Shown here piece after piece: positions 1 to 8,772 of a stretch of 64,000 nucleotides of DNA. Location: NCBI RefSeq assembly GCF_003402535.2, contig NZ_AP025171.1:434001-498000 (forward strand). The letters run 5' to 3'. A program made the translations under genes and the position numbers. Numbering within the stretch: position 1 is the first letter of the stretch; every line of letters begins with the position of its first letter. Under the pieces are notes generated by a model that saw only the letters and a program-made list of their open reading frames with translations, had not been told where the DNA came from and ran no database searches. Source of the stretch: Cupriavidus sp. P-10 (GTDB taxonomy: Bacteria > Pseudomonadota > Gammaproteobacteria > Burkholderiales > Burkholderiaceae).

Positions 1-141
1 CCCGGCACTACCGAATTGCTGGAAGGCGTGAAGGAAGCCGAGACCGTGGTGACCGAGGGCAACCTGTACCTGCAGGACATCCTGCGCGATGCCACCGCCC
101 TGAACGCGGCAAGTGCGGCGCGTGCGGCCGACAAGAAGTGA
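1..141 (+). CDS. C-terminal end of an RND periplasmic adaptor (membrane-fusion) protein, partial
   Basis: An open frame runs from the first base to a TGA at 139-141 (46 residues visible; the 5' part lies outside the window). The fragment reads as a typical adaptor tail, with GNLYLQDILRDA followed by an Ala/Lys-rich end. It stops 13 bases before the RND pump gene, the usual CzcB-CzcA or CusB-CusA arrangement, so the adaptor role in the periplasm is inferred mainly from this context. No domain can be verified from so short a piece. Confidence 0.6.
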   Translation, partial: PGTTELLEGVKEAETVVTEGNLYLQDILRDATALNAASAARAADKK

Positions 142-154
142 GGACGGCGGCCAC

Positions 155-3100
155 ATGATCTCTCGCATCGTCAGCTTTGCCCTGCACCAGAAGCTCTTTG
201 TCTGGCTGGGGCTGCTAATCTTCGTCGGCGGCGGCCTGGCCGCGTTCAAGAACCTGCCCATCGAGGCCTTCCCCGACGTTTCCGACATCCAGGTCAACGT
301 CATCACGCTGTACCCCGGCCGCGCCGCGGAAGAAGTCGAGCGGCAGGTCACCATCCCGATCGAGACCGCGCTGGCCGGCACGCCGAATGCGGTGCGGGTG
401 TTCTCGCACACCCAGTTCGGCCTGTCGTTCATGATGGTGACCTTCAATGACAAGGCTACCGACGTGACCGCGCGCCAGCAGATCCTGGAGCGGCTGCGCA
501 GCGTCGACCTGCCCGACGGCGTGCATCCGGACCTGGCGCCGCTGTCCACCGCGATCGGCGAGATCTTCCGTTTCCGCCTGACCGGCAAGGGCTATACGCC
601 GCAGGAACTGCGCACGCTGCAGGACTGGGTGGTGGAGAAGAACCTGCGCCAGGTGCCGGGCGTGGCCGACCTGGTGACGATCGGCGGCACTATCAAGCAG
701 TACGAAGTCAACCCCAACCTGGCGCGCATGCGCGACGCCAGGATCTCGCTGTCGCAGCTGTTCACGGCGCTGCAGCGCGCCAATGCCAACGCCGGCGGTG
801 GCGCGGTCGCGCACGGGCGCCAGCAGTTCCTGCTGCGCTCGCTGGGCAGCTTCCGCACCTCGGCCGATATCGCCAACGTGGTGGTGGCCGAGAACAACGG
901 CACGCCGATCCTGGTCAAGGACATCGCCGACGTGAAGGTCGGCAGCGCGCCGCCGCAGGGCCTGATGGGCCAGGACGACGAGAACGATATCGTCTCGGGC
1001 ATCGTGGTGATGCGCAAGGGCGAGAACCCTTCCGCAGTGCTGGAAGCATTGAAGGCGAAGATCGAACTGCTGGACGACCAGATCCTGCCCAAGGGCGTGA
1101 AGATCGTGCCGTACTACGACCGCTCCACGCTGATCGACAAGACCCTGCACACGGTGTTCGGCAACCTGGTGGAAGGCGCGCTGCTGGTAATGGCGGTGCT
1201 GTACCTGTTCCTGGCCAATGTGCGCGCCGCCGCCATCGTGGCGCTGATCATTCCGCTGGCGCTGATGTCGACCTTCATCGGGCTGACGTGGGTGGGCATC
1301 CCGGCCAACCTGCTGTCTTTGGGTGCGATGGACTTCGGTATCATCGTCGATGGCGCGGTGATCGTGGTCGAGAACATCTTCAAGCGGCTGGGCGAGCTCA
1401 AGGAGCAGCAGATCAAGGACAGCAAGGCGCGCCTGCATGCCATCCTGCAGGCCACCACGGAGGTAGGCCGTCCGACCGTGTTCTCGATGGTCATCATCAT
1501 CGCCGCGCACGTCCCGATCTTCACGCTGCAGCGGCACGAGGGCAAGATCTTCGCGCCGATGGCCTACACGGTGACGGGGGCGCTGATCGGGTCCCTGATC
1601 CTCTCGCTGACACTGGTGCCGCTGCTGTGCCACCTGTTGCTCACGAAGAATATCGCGCACGACGACAACTTCCTGGTGCGTCACTGCAAGCGGCTCTATG
1701 AGCCGATGCTGGCCTGGGCGCTGGACCACAAGAAGATGGTGATCGGCACGGCCCTGGGCCTGCTGGTGGCGACCGTAGGCGTGGGCAAGTTCCTCGGCAG
1801 CGAATTCCTGCCTGAACTGGACGAAGGCTCGATGTGGGTCAGCTTCGACCTGCCGGCCTCAGTCTCGATCGACGAGGCGCGCGACCAGGCGCGGCTGCTG
1901 CGCAGCGTCATCCGCAAGACGCAGGAGGTCAACTCCACCATCTCCAAGGTGGGCCGCCCCGACGACGGCACCGACCCCAAGCTGATCAACACCGTCGAGA
2001 TCCTGGTCGACCTCAAGCCGGAGAAGCAATGGCGCGATGGCTTCAACAAGCGCGCCATCATTGGCGAGATCGACAAGAACCTGCGCCAGCTCCCCGGCAT
2101 CGAGCCCAATTTCTCGCAGCCGGTGCGCGACAACATCCTGGAAAGCATCTCGCAGATCAAGGGCCAGATCGTGATCAAGGTGCAGAGCGACAGCCTTGAG
2201 CAGAACAAGAAGGTGGCCGACCAGATCCTGGCCAACGTGCAGTCGGTCAAGGGCGTGATGCGCGCCTTTATCGACCGCGACGGCGAGCTGCCGCAATACG
2301 TGCTGGAGTTCGACCGCGCCCAGGCGGCACGCTACGGCATCAACGTGGCGGACGTGCAGGACCTGATGGAAACCGCGCTGGCCGGCAAGGCCGCCACCGA
2401 GCTGTGGGAAGGCGAGCGCCACTTCAGCGTGGCGGTGCGCCTGAAGCCGTCGGAGCGCGAGCTGCCCAACCTGCCCAATATCTTCATGCAGACGGCCGAC
2501 GGCGCGCAGGTGCCGCTGTCGCAACTGGTGACGTTCCGCGCGGCGTCGGGCGCGATGAACATCAGCCGCGAGAACGGCCAGCGCACCACCTCGATCGGCA
2601 TCTTTATCCGCGACCGCGACATGGGCAGCGTAGTCAAGGACATGCAGGCGCTGGTGAAGAAGAACGTCAAGGCCGACGACGTCAAGATCAGCTGGTCGGG
2701 CGAGTTCGAGAACCAGGAGCGCGCCATGGCGCGGCTGGCGATCGTGGTGCCGCTGTCGGTGCTGATGATCTTCCTGCTGCTGTTCAACGCGTTCAAGTCG
2801 TTCAAGAGCGCCACGCTGATCATCTCGAACATCCCGTTCGCGCTGATCGGCGGCGTGTTCGCGCTGTTCCTGACCGGCATCCCGCTGTCGGTGTCGGCAG
2901 CGATCGGCTTTATCGCGCTGTTTGGCCAGGCCGTGCTTAACGGCGTGGTGATGGTGACCTACTTCAACCAGCTGCGCGATGAAGGCATGCCGGTGCGGCA
3001 GGCGGTGCTGACTGGTTCGATGGACCGGCTGCGCACGGTGTTGATGACCGCGCTGCTGGCGATGCTGGGCCTGTTCCCGATGGCGATCTCGCGGGCGATC

Positions 3101-3277
3101 GGCTCGGAGACGCAGCGCCCGCTGGCGATCGTCATCATCGGCGGGCTGATCACGGCCACGGTGCTGACGCTGATCGTGCTGCCGACGCTGTACGAATGGA
3201 TGGTCGGCCGCAACTGGCCGGACGAAGAGGGCGAAGCGACTGACGAGAACAAGCTGACGCCGTCGATTTCGGGCTGA
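155..3277 (+). CDS. CzcA-type heavy-metal efflux RND transporter
   Basis: Full-length inner-membrane RND pump of 1040 residues, the usual size for the HME-RND family, which exports divalent or monovalent metal cations by proton antiport together with an adaptor and an outer-membrane channel. The N-terminus (MISRIVSFALHQK) is a classic TM1 start. The family signature in TM4 reads DFGIIVDGAVIVVEN from residue 393; the two acidic residues in DFG-x4-DGA fit the divalent-metal (Czc/Cnr-like) classes rather than the Cu/Ag class. A GTG at 113 would add 14 residues inside the adaptor gene; ATG 155 with AGGACGG at 141-147 is preferred. The adaptor gene lies just upstream, and no outer-membrane partner follows. 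Metal specificity cannot be read from the sequence. Confidence 0.9.
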   Translation: MISRIVSFALHQKLFVWLGLLIFVGGGLAAFKNLPIEAFPDVSDIQVNVITLYPGRAAEEVERQVTIPIETALAGTPNAVRVFSHTQFGLSFMMVTFNDKATDVTARQQILERLRSVDLPDGVHPDLAPLSTAIGEIFRFRLTGKGYTPQELRTLQDWVVEKNLRQVPGVADLVTIGGTIKQYEVNPNLARMRDARISLSQLFTALQRANANAGGGAVAHGRQQFLLRSLGSFRTSADIANVVVAENNGTPILVKDIADVKVGSAPPQGLMGQDDENDIVSGIVVMRKGENPSAVLEALKAKIELLDDQILPKGVKIVPYYDRSTLIDKTLHTVFGNLVEGALLVMAVLYLFLANVRAAAIVALIIPLALMSTFIGLTWVGIPANLLSLGAMDFGIIVDGAVIVVENIFKRLGELKEQQIKDSKARLHAILQATTEVGRPTVFSMVIIIAAHVPIFTLQRHEGKIFAPMAYTVTGALIGSLILSLTLVPLLCHLLLTKNIAHDDNFLVRHCKRLYEPMLAWALDHKKMVIGTALGLLVATVGVGKFLGSEFLPELDEGSMWVSFDLPASVSIDEARDQARLLRSVIRKTQEVNSTISKVGRPDDGTDPKLINTVEILVDLKPEKQWRDGFNKRAIIGEIDKNLRQLPGIEPNFSQPVRDNILESISQIKGQIVIKVQSDSLEQNKKVADQILANVQSVKGVMRAFIDRDGELPQYVLEFDRAQAARYGINVADVQDLMETALAGKAATELWEGERHFSVAVRLKPSERELPNLPNIFMQTADGAQVPLSQLVTFRAASGAMNISRENGQRTTSIGIFIRDRDMGSVVKDMQALVKKNVKADDVKISWSGEFENQERAMARLAIVVPLSVLMIFLLLFNAFKSFKSATLIISNIPFALIGGVFALFLTGIPLSVSAAIGFIALFGQAVLNGVVMVTYFNQLRDEGMPVRQAVLTGSMDRLRTVLMTALLAMLGLFPMAISRAIGSETQRPLAIVIIGGLITATVLTLIVLPTLYEWMVGRNWPDEEGEATDENKLTPSISG

Positions 3278-3601
3278 GGCTGTTTCATTGTTCACCGGTT
3301 CGCGCCCCTCTCCCGCATGCGGGAGAGGGGCGCCTGCTTCAGGCGCTATTTCCTTCCTGCCAGCGTGCCTGTCTGCCACGCCAGACATGGCGACCCCGCC
3401 CAGTCCCATCCCCGCAACCCATTGCATACCCCAAGTGCTCGCGCCGGACCCTGGTGTCGGAATCGTCTGACGTACCTTTCGGAACCCCACGCCTGCTTCC
3501 GGGACCCCCCGGCTCCTACTCTGTACTTACGGCGTGGCCAGCAGCATAGCCGCCGGCCTCTCATGCGTACCCTTACGCAAACAACCGGAAAGGAGCCCGA
3601 C
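3278..3601. other. Intergenic region after the RND pump
   Basis: 324 bases without a convincing gene. It contains the 32-base palindrome described separately (3302-3333), a pyrimidine-rich stretch, and the ribosome binding site AAAGGAG (3590-3596) of the next gene. Open frames that cross it lack ribosome binding sites and codon-position bias. Confidence 0.6.
3302..3333. repeat. REP-like palindrome, copy 1
   Basis: A perfect 32-base palindrome with the half GCGCCCCTCTCCCGCA. It lies 25 bases after the RND pump stop codon and could fold as a strong hairpin, but no T-run follows. Near-identical palindromes occur at 35185-35212, 36454-36485, 50010-50037 and 59330-59359, always between genes, so it is a dispersed repeat family and not a gene-specific terminator. 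Confidence 0.8.
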
Positions 3602-4183
3602 ATGATGAAGAAATGGCTGACCGCAGCAGTATGTTCGATGATGGTTGCCGCCCCGGCAGGTTTCGCCCTCGCGCAGACGGCGCCGGCTGGATCCAAGGCC
3701 GACTATGACGCGGCTGTCAAGCAGGCAGACGCGGACTACAAGGCTGCCACTGCCAAGTGCGATGGCATGAAGGACAACGCCAAGGACGTCTGCAAGGCCG
3801 AAGCCAAGCGCGACCGTGACGTGGTCAAGGCCCAGGCCGAAGCCAAGCGCGACGGCACGCAAAAGTCGTTGGCCAAGGCCGAGAAGACCAAGGCTGACCG
3901 CGACTACGACGTTGCCAAGGAAATGTGCGACGACAAGAAGGGCAACGACAAGGACGTTTGCAAGAAGGACGCCAAGGCATCTCATGAAAAAGCCCTGACC
4001 GCAGCCAAGGTCGACAAGGCCGCGGCGACCGGCTCGCGCACCGATGTGGCGGAAGCCCGCGCTGATGCCAAGAAGGACACCATGGACGCCGCTTACAAGG
4101 CCGACAAGGAACGTTGCGACGCGCTGTCCGGCGATACCAAGGACAAGTGCCAGGCTGACGTGAAGGCCAAGTACGGCAAGTAA
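3602..4183 (+). CDS. Exported Lys/Ala-rich protein with three CX10C repeats
   Basis: 193 residues. The first 25 or so form a signal peptide ending ALAQ before TAPAG, so the mature protein should be periplasmic. The mature part is rich in Lys, Ala and Asp and probably helical. It carries three spaced copies of a Cys-x10-Cys unit: CDGMKDNAKDVC, CDDKKGNDKDVC and CDALSGDTKDKC. Six cysteines in regular pairs suggest three intra-repeat disulfides or metal sites. The start is ATG 3602 (MMKKW), backed by AAAGGAG eight bases upstream; longer upstream extensions have no signal peptide at their N-terminus. It precedes a CsbD-type gene, which suggests a stress-related role, but no function is known to me. 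Confidence 0.75.
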   Translation: MMKKWLTAAVCSMMVAAPAGFALAQTAPAGSKADYDAAVKQADADYKAATAKCDGMKDNAKDVCKAEAKRDRDVVKAQAEAKRDGTQKSLAKAEKTKADRDYDVAKEMCDDKKGNDKDVCKKDAKASHEKALTAAKVDKAAATGSRTDVAEARADAKKDTMDAAYKADKERCDALSGDTKDKCQADVKAKYGK

Positions 4184-4213
4184 GTCGGGCAAGCAAGTCG
4201 GGCAAGCAAGTCG
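4182..4213. repeat. 13-base tandem repeat at a stop codon
   Basis: The unit AAGTCGGGCAAGC occurs twice in full, with a partial third copy, starting inside the TAA stop codon of the preceding gene. It is one of several short tandem duplications at gene ends in this window. Confidence 0.7.
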
Positions 4214-4277
4214 CCCGGTAAGCCCTCGCAAGCCGACTCGCGCTGCGAACGGCTGGCAGACCACTCATCGAAGCAAT

Positions 4278-4304
4278 GGCGGAAGGACCCTCGGTCCTTC
4301 CGCC
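4278..4304 (+). promoter_or_regulatory. Perfect 12-bp hairpin just before the csbD-like ribosome binding site
   Basis: GGCGGAAGGACC, loop CTC, GGTCCTTCCGCC: a perfect 12-bp stem with a three-base loop. It ends seven bases before the AAGGAG of the CsbD-type gene. There is no T-run, so it may be a factor-dependent or processing hairpin between the two genes, or a leader structure that affects translation. Role inferred only. Confidence 0.55.
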
Positions 4305-4323
4305 CCGCATGAAGGAGCACAAC

Positions 4324-4527
4324 ATGAACTGGGACCAGATCGAAGGCAAGTGGGAACAAGCCAAGGGCAAGGTCAAGGAAAAGTGGGGCAAGCTCACCGA
4401 CGATGACATCGCGCAGATCAACGGCAAGCGCGACCAGCTCGCCGGCCGCATCCAGGAGCGCTATGGCTATACCAAGGAGCGCACCGAGGAAGAAATGAAG
4501 GCGTGGGAGAACGACTCCCGCTGGTAA
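4324..4527 (+). CDS. CsbD family stress-response protein
   Basis: 67 residues starting MNWDQIEGKWEQ, followed by the GKVKEKWGKLTDDD segment that is diagnostic of the CsbD/YjbJ family. These are small, very hydrophilic, abundant proteins induced by general stress, with no known catalytic activity. ATG 4324 is preceded by AAGGAG at 4312-4317; an in-frame start at 4276 lies inside the hairpin leader and is rejected. The gene follows the exported CX10C protein and is closed by a strong intrinsic terminator. Confidence 0.9.
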   Translation: MNWDQIEGKWEQAKGKVKEKWGKLTDDDIAQINGKRDQLAGRIQERYGYTKERTEEEMKAWENDSRW

Positions 4528-4565
4528 GCCCGCCGGGAGGCAGTCGCCATACCGGCTGCAGCAGA

Positions 4566-4601
4566 CGGCGGGGCGCTATCAGGCGCCCCGCCGTTTTTTT
4601 T
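4566..4601 (+). terminator. Intrinsic terminator of the csbD-like gene
   Basis: An 11-bp GC-rich stem (CGGCGGGGCGC at 4566-4576 with GCGCCCCGCCG at 4583-4593), a six-base loop and a run of eight T. A textbook rho-independent terminator 38 bases after the stop codon. Confidence 0.95.
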
Positions 4602-4796
4602 CGGGCTTCACTTGATACCCCCAATACGTGGGGTGATCTGTACTGCATTAAGTGGGCGTTAGCTCTGTATGCAAGGAAATGATGCACGCATCACGCGCGG
4701 ACGGCATAACATGTCGCGTCGCGCAGCAACGCCATGGTTGGCGCCGCCGGTTGCTGCGCTCCCGCCTGGCTTGTCCGGCCTGTACCCGCTCTGCGC

Positions 4797-6215
4797 ATGT
4801 ACGCTGCCCTGCCTGCCTTCGTCTCGTCCATCTTCCTCGGTTACGGCCTCTATGTGCTGGTGACCAAGGGCGTCACGCGCGTATCGGCATCGTTCTTCCT
4901 GCTGTGCGTGACCACCTTTGCCTGGCAGGGCACCTGGGTCTTCCTGTTCCAGGCGACGCATCCCGACGTGGCGCTGCTGCTGGCCCGTTTGGGTTACCTG
5001 TTCATCCTGTTCCTGCCGACGACGTTCTACCACTTCATCGCCGAAGTGACCGAGCGCCGCCAGGAGCGGCCGCTGCTGCTGGCGTCCTATGCGCTCAGCC
5101 TGGTGCTGGCGGTGCTGCTTCTGACTACCGGGCAGGTGATATCGGGTTACTACACGTATTTCTTCGGCGACTATCCCAAGGCCGGGCCGCTGCATCCGCT
5201 GCACCTGGCGCAGACCGCGCTGGTCGCGCTGCGCAGTGCCTGGATCCTGGCCGAGGCCCGCCGCAACGCTGCCGCCGAACGCCGCAAGCGCTACAACCTG
5301 TGCCTGGTCGCGGTGGCGCTGTACTCGCTGGCGGCGGTCGACTACCTGGTCAACTACGGCGTGGCCTTCTACCCGCCGGGCGTGGTGTTCGTGGCGGCGA
5401 GCCTGGGCATCCTCGCCGTCAGCGTGGTGCGCTACGACCTGATGCATCCGTATTCGCTGGCGGCCACGGTCGCGCATGAAGTGCGCACGCCGCTGGCGAC
5501 CATCCGCATGCAGGCGCAGGAACTGGCGCGTACCTGGCCACAGGTGCTGCAGGGCTACCAGCTGGCGGTCGAGCAGGGACTGTGCGAAGACCGCATGCGT
5601 CCCGGGCAGCTCGAGCGCGTGTCGAGCCTGGTTGGCGCGATCACGCGCGAGGTCGACGGCACCAGTACCGTAATCGACATGGCGCTGGCCTCGGTCACGC
5701 TCGAGCGGCTGGACCGCAGCACCTTCGCGCCGCACGGCATCGCCGACTGCGTCCACGCCGCGCTGGAGCGCTACCCGTTCCAGGGCGACGAACGTGGCTG
5801 CGTGCAAGTGCGCGGCATCGACGCCGGCTGGCGGTTTGTCGGTTCCGACACGCTGCTGGTCTATGTGCTGTTCAACCTGATCAAGAATGCGCTGCACGCG
5901 ATCCGCGCCACCGGCGGCGGGCACATCGACATCACCGGTGCGACCGAAGGGCAGTACCACGTGATCCGCTTCCGCGACTCCGGCCCCGGCATCGCGGCCG
6001 ACGTGCTGCCGCGCATCTTCGAGCCGTTTTTCTCGACCAAGGCGCATGGCCTGGGCGCCGGCCTCGGGCTGGCGTTTTGCCGGCGCGTGATCGAGACCTT
6101 CGGCGGCCGCATCGAGTGCGAATCGCTGCCCACGGTGCACACCACCTTCACGCTGCGGCTGCCGCGTTTCACCGCCATGGCCGACAGCCAGCTGCGCACC
6201 AGCACCGCCGGCTGA
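4797..6215 (+). CDS. Orphan seven-helix sensor histidine kinase
   Basis: 472 residues. About seven hydrophobic helices fill residues 1-215, with no recognisable periplasmic domain, followed by a kinase core: H-box AHEVRTPL, N-box FNLIKNALHAI, G1 box DSGPGIA, F-box FEPFFSTK and G2 box GAGLGLAFC. The phosphoacceptor His lies in AHEVRTPL. The segment ALERYPF between dimerisation and ATPase domains, and the helix-only input, recall the CqsS/PhcS/LqsS quorum-sensing kinases; this likeness is from memory and not decisive. No response regulator is adjacent. The start is uncertain: ATG 4797 gives a normal TM1, while ATG 4734 would add 21 residues. Neither has a good ribosome binding site. Confidence 0.8.
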   Translation: MYAALPAFVSSIFLGYGLYVLVTKGVTRVSASFFLLCVTTFAWQGTWVFLFQATHPDVALLLARLGYLFILFLPTTFYHFIAEVTERRQERPLLLASYALSLVLAVLLLTTGQVISGYYTYFFGDYPKAGPLHPLHLAQTALVALRSAWILAEARRNAAAERRKRYNLCLVAVALYSLAAVDYLVNYGVAFYPPGVVFVAASLGILAVSVVRYDLMHPYSLAATVAHEVRTPLATIRMQAQELARTWPQVLQGYQLAVEQGLCEDRMRPGQLERVSSLVGAITREVDGTSTVIDMALASVTLERLDRSTFAPHGIADCVHAALERYPFQGDERGCVQVRGIDAGWRFVGSDTLLVYVLFNLIKNALHAIRATGGGHIDITGATEGQYHVIRFRDSGPGIAADVLPRIFEPFFSTKAHGLGAGLGLAFCRRVIETFGGRIECESLPTVHTTFTLRLPRFTAMADSQLRTSTAG

Positions 6216-6229
6216 ACCACGCCGGCGGT
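6204..6229 (+). terminator. Hairpin overlapping the kinase stop codon
   Basis: A 9-bp perfect stem, ACCGCCGGC and GCCGGCGGT, with an eight-base loop that contains the kinase stop codon. There is no T-run. It lies between convergent genes, so a weak or factor-assisted terminator is plausible. Confidence 0.4.
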
Positions 6230-6315
6230 ACGTGTCCTACTGCATTGTTTGCTGCATGTCAGCGGATGTCATCGGATGTCAGGCGGGCGCTGACGCATGC
6301 CGCGCCGCCGCGGCT

Positions 6316-6813
6316 TCAGCTGGCGAACCTGGGCATCGCCAGCTCATATTCCTTCACCCGTTCGATGATGCCCGCCGGGAAGCGCGTGATGCGCTTCTGC
6401 CGGTCGGCAAACACGATCTGCTGGTACCCCAGCGACACCGGCTTGCCGCCGACGCAGAAGCGGAACAGCAGGTAGGCCGAGCACTGGCGCACCTGGAAGG
6501 TGTTCAGGTAGCAGTCCACGCGCTGGAACGGGAAGGTTTCCTCGACATACTCCTGGTGCGCGCGCTTGGTCACGAAGACGCCGCCCGCGGCCAGCAGGTT
6601 GTCGTGGATGCATTCATGGAACCACCGCTCGCGGCAGATACCCTGCCATTCGAAATAGCGGGCGAAGTAAGTATTCATGAAGGCATTGGAATCCTTGAGG
6701 TAGATGTCGATTGCATGGTGGAACGTCTTGTGTCCGCCCGCATCGAGCGAGCCTGGCTCCGGCATGGCCGTCGCGTGGTTCAGGACTTGGGGGATCACGT
6801 CTCGCATCAACAT
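6316..6813 (-). CDS. Hotdog-fold acyl-CoA thioesterase
   Basis: 165 residues. The N-terminal third contains DSNAFMNTYFARYFEWQG, the D-x-N ... Y-x-RYFE pattern of 4-hydroxybenzoyl-CoA/FadM-type hotdog thioesterases, which hydrolyse acyl-CoA or acyl-carrier thioesters in the cytoplasm. The EWQG-x-CRE variant is closest to what I recall from polyketide-type thioesterases. ATG 6813 is chosen because AAGGAGT lies seven bases upstream; the longer frame to 6993 has no ribosome binding site and a Pro/Ser/Arg-rich, non-coding-like N-terminus. It is divergent from the TPP enzyme gene, 188 bases away. The substrate is unknown. Confidence 0.75.
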   Translation of the reverse strand: MLMRDVIPQVLNHATAMPEPGSLDAGGHKTFHHAIDIYLKDSNAFMNTYFARYFEWQGICRERWFHECIHDNLLAAGGVFVTKRAHQEYVEETFPFQRVDCYLNTFQVRQCSAYLLFRFCVGGKPVSLGYQQIVFADRQKRITRFPAGIIERVKEYELAMPRFAS

Positions 6814-7001
6814 GAGTTGACTCCTTGAAAGGGCTGCAGGCGGCAGCCACGCCTGCCCCGGGGAGGTCGGGGCATGCTGGCATTCTGGCCGGATGCGGTG
6901 GGCTGATGTGCATGATGTGGCACGCCGTGGGGCTGCGGTGTGGCGTGGGACGTACGCTGATATAGTCGCCGATGACAACCCGCTAACCTGCACACCGAGA
7001 C

Positions 7002-8564
7002 ATGGACAACACCCAAGCGATGAACGGCGCCGAAAGCCTGGTCAAGACCCTGCTGGCCAACGGCGTGGACACCTGTTTTGCCAACCCCGGCACCAGCGAG
7101 ATGCATTTCGTCGCGGCGCTCGACCGGATTCCGGGCATGCGCTGCGTGCTGGGCCTCTTCGAAGGCGTGGTCACCGGCGCCGCCGACGGCTATGCGCGCA
7201 TGGCAGACAAGCCCGCCGCCACGCTGCTGCATTGCGGCCCGGGCCTGGCCAACGGCCTGGCCAACCTCCACAACGCAAAGCGCGCACAGACGCCGGTGGT
7301 CAATATCATCGGCGACCAGGCCACCTACCACCGGCCGCTGGATGCGCCGCTGACCGCCGATACCGAGGGCTGGGCCCGCCCTGTTTCGGTATGGACGCGT
7401 ACCGCCACGCATGCCGAGTCGGTCGGCGCCGATGCCGCGGCCGCGGTGCAGGCCGCACGCGCCGCCCCGGGCGGCGTCGCCAGCCTGATCCTGCCGTCGG
7501 ACGTCTGCTGGGACGCGGGTGGCGTGGTCGCCGGCGCGCTGCAGCCGCTGCCGGTGCCCCGGGTCGCGCCCGACGCCGTGCAACAGGCCGCGCGCGTGCT
7601 GCGCTCAGGCCAGCCGGTGCTGATCGTGCTGGCGGGCAGCGCGCTGCGCGAAGCGCCGCTGGCCGATGCCCACCGCATCGCCGCCGCCACCGGCGCGCGG
7701 CTGATCACGCCGATGTCCAACGCACGCGTAGCGCGGGGCCGCGGCCGCCTGGCAGTCGAGCGCGTGCCGTATTCCGGCGACGCCGCGCGCGACAAGCTGG
7801 CCGGCATCCGCCATGTGATCCTGGTCGGCGCGCCGGCACCGGTGACCTTCTTCGCCTACCCGGGCAAGTCGGCGCGCCCCTATCCGGAAGATGCGGTGCT
7901 GCATGTGCTGGCACGGCCCGAAGAAGATCTGGCCGAAGCCCTGGCCCGGCTGGCGGACGAAGTTGGCGCCCGCAATGCACCGCTGCCGGCAACGGTTGCG
8001 CCGGCGCCGGCCGAGCCCGCGCGCGGCGCGGTCACTTCCGAAGCCGTAGCACGCACCCTCAGCGCGTTGCTGCCCGAGCAGGCCATCGTGGTCGAGGAAA
8101 GCGTCAGCTTCGGCCGCGCCTTCTATCCCGGCACGGTCCACGCGCCCCCGCATGACTGGCTGCAGCTGACCGGCGGTGCCATCGGCGACGGCCTGCCGCT
8201 GGCAGTCGGCGCGGCGGTCGCGGCGCCGGACCGGCGCGTGGTGTCGCTGCAGGCCGATGGCTCGGCCATGTACACGCTGCAGTCGCTGTGGACCATGGCG
8301 CGCGAACGGCTCGACGTCACCGTGGTGCTGCTCGCCAACCGCAAGTACGCAATCCTGCTGGGCGAACTGGCTGGGGTTGGGGCGAATCCGGGCAAGACCG
8401 CGCTGGACATGCTGGACATCGGCAATCCGGACCTGGACTGGGTCAAGCTGGCCAACGGCATGGGCGTGGAAGGGGCGCGGGCGAAGGATATGGAGACATT
8501 CGCCGACTTGTTCCGGACGGCAAACGGACGGAAGGGCCCATTCCTGATCGAGCTGGTGATCTGA
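7002..8564 (+). CDS. Thiamine-diphosphate enzyme of the acetolactate synthase large-subunit family
   Basis: 520 residues with the three-domain layout of ThDP-dependent decarboxylases and synthases. The N-terminal domain starts ANPGTSEMHF and has the catalytic Glu in FEGVVTGAADGYAR. The C-terminal ThDP-binding GDG motif appears as QADGSAMYTLQSLW near residues 417-430, followed by ANRKYAIL. Pipelines usually name such proteins acetolactate synthase, but no regulatory subunit gene follows and no branched-chain amino acid genes are nearby, so another 2-oxo-acid reaction is as likely. ATG 7002 has only a weak ribosome binding site. Confidence 0.8.
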   Translation: MDNTQAMNGAESLVKTLLANGVDTCFANPGTSEMHFVAALDRIPGMRCVLGLFEGVVTGAADGYARMADKPAATLLHCGPGLANGLANLHNAKRAQTPVVNIIGDQATYHRPLDAPLTADTEGWARPVSVWTRTATHAESVGADAAAAVQAARAAPGGVASLILPSDVCWDAGGVVAGALQPLPVPRVAPDAVQQAARVLRSGQPVLIVLAGSALREAPLADAHRIAAATGARLITPMSNARVARGRGRLAVERVPYSGDAARDKLAGIRHVILVGAPAPVTFFAYPGKSARPYPEDAVLHVLARPEEDLAEALARLADEVGARNAPLPATVAPAPAEPARGAVTSEAVARTLSALLPEQAIVVEESVSFGRAFYPGTVHAPPHDWLQLTGGAIGDGLPLAVGAAVAAPDRRVVSLQADGSAMYTLQSLWTMARERLDVTVVLLANRKYAILLGELAGVGANPGKTALDMLDIGNPDLDWVKLANGMGVEGARAKDMETFADLFRTANGRKGPFLIELVI

Positions 8565-8772
8565 CCAGGCGGTATTGCCGCTACCTGCTGACGGGTCGGC
8601 CCGACATAGTCCACCCGCGACCGGTCCGGTGCCGGGAACGGCAACGGCAACGGCCGCGGGCCTTCGGTCTCGACGGTGCAGGGGGCGCCCGGGAAAGTCA
8701 GCGCTGTCGGGCGAACGCCTGCAACCTGGCCCGCCCGGATACCGCAACGAAGCATGATCCTGGCGGCACTCG

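Noticed and set aside
113..154. GTG 113 as start of the RND pump, adding 14 residues
   Set aside because: It lies inside the adaptor gene and lacks a ribosome binding site; ATG 155 has one and gives the standard N-terminus.
3302..3333. Palindrome as an ordinary intrinsic terminator of the RND pump gene
   Set aside because: No T-run follows, and the same palindrome recurs four more times, including before a gene, so it is better described as a dispersed repeat.
8608..8625. TAGTCCACCCGCGACCGG as a further operator copy
   Set aside because: Only the left half matches; the right half shares too few positions, and no catabolic gene follows. Probably chance.
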